A stretch of 64,000 nt of DNA from Methylophilus medardicus (lineage in GTDB: Bacteria > Pseudomonadota > Gammaproteobacteria > Burkholderiales > Methylophilaceae): NCBI RefSeq assembly GCF_006363955.1, contig NZ_CP040948.1:62001-126000 (forward strand), in the 5' to 3' direction. Shown in pieces: positions 62,148 through 64,000 of the stretch. Each line of letters starts with the position of its first letter. Position 1 is the first letter of the stretch. Made by a program: the position numbers and the translations under genes. The notes under the pieces are model-generated. The model did no database searches. It was not told the origin of the DNA and saw nothing but the letters and a program-made list of their open reading frames with translations.

Positions 62148-64000
62148 TGAAAAAATTAAGCGATCTTGTTACCCGGATGGCATTGTTTGCGGTGGCGCTA
62201 ACGTCACCGCTGCTGGGGATGACGGCAGAGTTGCCGACGAATAACAATCAGCTGCAAGCGGTGGAGGTGACTGCACTGCCAGGGGGGCGATTGAACGTAC
62301 AGTTGCAGATGGCACATCCCTTAGCTACGACGCCATTAAGTTTTACTTTGAGTAATCCGCCCAGAATTGTATTTGATATTCCCAATGCGACGAATGCGAC
62401 CGGTAAAAATGTACTGCCTATAAACCAAGGGGTATTAAAGTCGGTACAAGTGGCGCAAGCCAGTGACCGTAGTCGCGTGGTGTTAAATCTATCTAAACCA
62501 GTGCAGCATGCTCTGCAACTGCAGGATCAAAGCCTGATGGTGGGTTTAACCCAAGAGGGGGCAGAAGTCCCGGTTGCCGCCGTAGCAGCCAAGCGTTTTT
62601 CAGAGCAGGAAGTGGCTGCGGGACACAAAATCAACAAAATTGATTTTGTGCGTGGCAAGAATGGGGAAGGCCGTATTTTGGTCGATTTATCGGATAGCCG
62701 TGTCGGTGTTAACGTGCGTAACGCGGGCAAAACGGTGGTGATTGATTTTGCCGATACCGAATTACCAGAAGCGTTACAACGTCGCCTGAACGTGACCAAC
62801 TTTAACACGCCTGTCTTATATGTGGATGCCCTGCGCCATCATCATCAAGCACAAATTGTGATTGAGCCGCAAGGCGATTGGGAGCAGTCCGCCTACCAGA
62901 CTGATCGTCGCTTGGTGGTCGATATTCGGCCCTTGCCTAAAGACCCGAACAAACTGATTCAAGGCTCTAAGCAGGGCTATGCAGGTGAAAAGCTGTCATT
63001 GAACTTTCAGCGTGTAGATGTTAGGGACGTATTGAAAGTAATTGCTGACTTCACAGGTAAAAACATTGTGGTCAGTGACGCGGTATCTGGCAGTGTGACC
63101 ATCGGCCTGAAAGATGTGCCTTGGGATCAGGCGCTAGATGTGATCATGAAAAGCAAAGGCCTAGACATGCGTGTGAATGGCAGTGTGATCTCGATTGCGC
63201 CTGCAGAAGAATTTGCGGCCAAAGAGAAGGCACAATTGACCGCAGAAGCTGAGCGCGAAACGCTAGAGACCCTGCGCACTGAAGTGTTTTCACTCAAATA
63301 TCAGAAGGCGATGGACTTTAGAAATATGTTGTTGGGTGGCGGTGGCACTAGCGCGGGCGGCAACGCGCCCAGTATGTCAGGTGGATCGACTGCCGGGCGT
63401 ATGAACCGGATTCTTTCTCAGCGTGGCAGTGTCACCTTTGATGCCCGTACTAACACGATTTTCATACAGGATACGCCGAGAAAATTAGAAGAAATTCAGA
63501 CCATTATTAATAAGGTTGATGTGCCAGTGAAACAGGTCATGATTGAGTCACGCATGGTGATTGCCTCAAATACCTTCTCTAAAGCACTGGGCGCACGGTT
63601 TGGTATCTCGCAAACAGGCACTCCCGGGAGTAATACTAATCTGTCTGTCGGCGGTACACTGGGCAACAAGGCGACTGCATTCACCGCGCCTACCACCGCG
63701 GGCGGCAACGGCACCTTTACCCTAGGCACGCAAGGCGGTACGGTGCAGAGCGCGACGCTGGGTAACTACACCGTGAGCTCTAACGGGCAGCCAGATTTAA
63801 TGTCCAATTTGCCCGTGACCAATGCCTACGGTGGCATCGCATTGAGCTTGCTCAAATTGTCTGCCAATATGCTGCTTAATCTTGAGTTGTCCGCGTTAGA
63901 GGCAGATGCCCGTGGTAAGGTCATTTCCAGTCCACGTGTGACCACTGCGAATCAGCAGAAGGCGCGCATTGCACAGGGCGTCGAAATCCCTTACCAGACA
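62144..64000 (+). CDS. pilQ: Type IV pilus secretin PilQ, 3' truncated by the window
   Basis: The frame stays open from ATG 62144 (ATG 62147 is an alternative) to the window edge, giving 619 residues. A signal peptide is followed by two AMIN domains (AVEVTALPGGRLNVQLQ near 38 and INKIDFVRGKNGEGRILVDL near 164), an STN/N0 domain (LSLNFQRVDVRDVLKVIADF near 283), an N1 domain, and the start of the secretin core (MIESRMVIASNTFSKALG). A Gly/Ser-rich loop near 400-420 interrupts N1. PilQ forms the outer membrane pore for the pilus. The last part of the barrel is off-window. Confidence 0.95.
   Translation, partial: MMKKLSDLVTRMALFAVALTSPLLGMTAELPTNNNQLQAVEVTALPGGRLNVQLQMAHPLATTPLSFTLSNPPRIVFDIPNATNATGKNVLPINQGVLKSVQVAQASDRSRVVLNLSKPVQHALQLQDQSLMVGLTQEGAEVPVAAVAAKRFSEQEVAAGHKINKIDFVRGKNGEGRILVDLSDSRVGVNVRNAGKTVVIDFADTELPEALQRRLNVTNFNTPVLYVDALRHHHQAQIVIEPQGDWEQSAYQTDRRLVVDIRPLPKDPNKLIQGSKQGYAGEKLSLNFQRVDVRDVLKVIADFTGKNIVVSDAVSGSVTIGLKDVPWDQALDVIMKSKGLDMRVNGSVISIAPAEEFAAKEKAQLTAEAERETLETLRTEVFSLKYQKAMDFRNMLLGGGGTSAGGNAPSMSGGSTAGRMNRILSQRGSVTFDARTNTIFIQDTPRKLEEIQTIINKVDVPVKQVMIESRMVIASNTFSKALGARFGISQTGTPGSNTNLSVGGTLGNKATAFTAPTTAGGNGTFTLGTQGGTVQSATLGNYTVSSNGQPDLMSNLPVTNAYGGIALSLLKLSANMLLNLELSALEADARGKVISSPRVTTANQQKARIAQGVEIPYQT

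Overview
The window looks like chromosome from a betaproteobacterium of moderate GC content. The pattern of a proteobacterial gshA-gshB pair, gatCAB, a porin-glnK-amtB operon and split type IV pilus clusters fits the Nitrosomonadales, most plausibly a methylotroph of the Methylophilaceae. That placement is inferred from gene content and protein resemblance; no database was searched. There is no sign of phage, transposon, CRISPR array, rRNA or tRNA.

Layout. Bases 1-2800 hold the 3' end of a catalase-like haem protein, a bestrophin-family channel and a DUF2726 protein. From 14968 down to 2812 runs one long minus-strand block: mreB-mreC-mreD-mrdA-rodA-rlpA-dacC (rod-shape and lateral wall synthesis), a DUF493 protein, lipB-lipA (lipoate), and gshA-gshB (glutathione). 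Divergent from mreB is gatC-gatA-gatB, then a 35-residue His/Cys-rich exported peptide on the minus strand, and thiC behind a TPP riboswitch whose expression platform (a hairpin hiding the Shine-Dalgarno) is visible. A long CorA-like membrane protein, a tandem family of about 88-residue exported proteins with a decayed third copy, yaeQ, and a TetR-RND efflux operon fill 21-31.4 kb. Housekeeping genes follow (HIT protein, nadA, nudB, ispH, purU, lysA-lptM).

37.5-44.8 kb carries the minor pilin operon pilE-fimT-pilV-pilW-pilX-pilY1; the pilus assembly operon pilMNOPQ lies at the right end (59.3 kb onwards, pilQ cut by the window edge) next to ponA. Between them are two small genes missed by length cut-offs, ubiK-comM, a nitrogen operon (TorF-type porin, glnK, amtB) and a type I secretion-like operon (ABC protein, HlyD-type adaptor, TolC-type channel).

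The most interesting items are: (1) a probable sigma-54-dependent small RNA at about 33790-33935, with a -24/-12 promoter, four hairpins, a C-rich loop and a UUCG-capped terminator, in an otherwise empty gap; the same promoter type precedes the porin-glnK-amtB operon, suggesting a shared nitrogen regulon. (2) The ABC protein of the secretion operon keeps its Walker A but has lost the signature motif, the catalytic glutamate and the switch histidine. (3) The tandem exported-protein family, and two micro-genes at 18432-18539 and 44853-44945.
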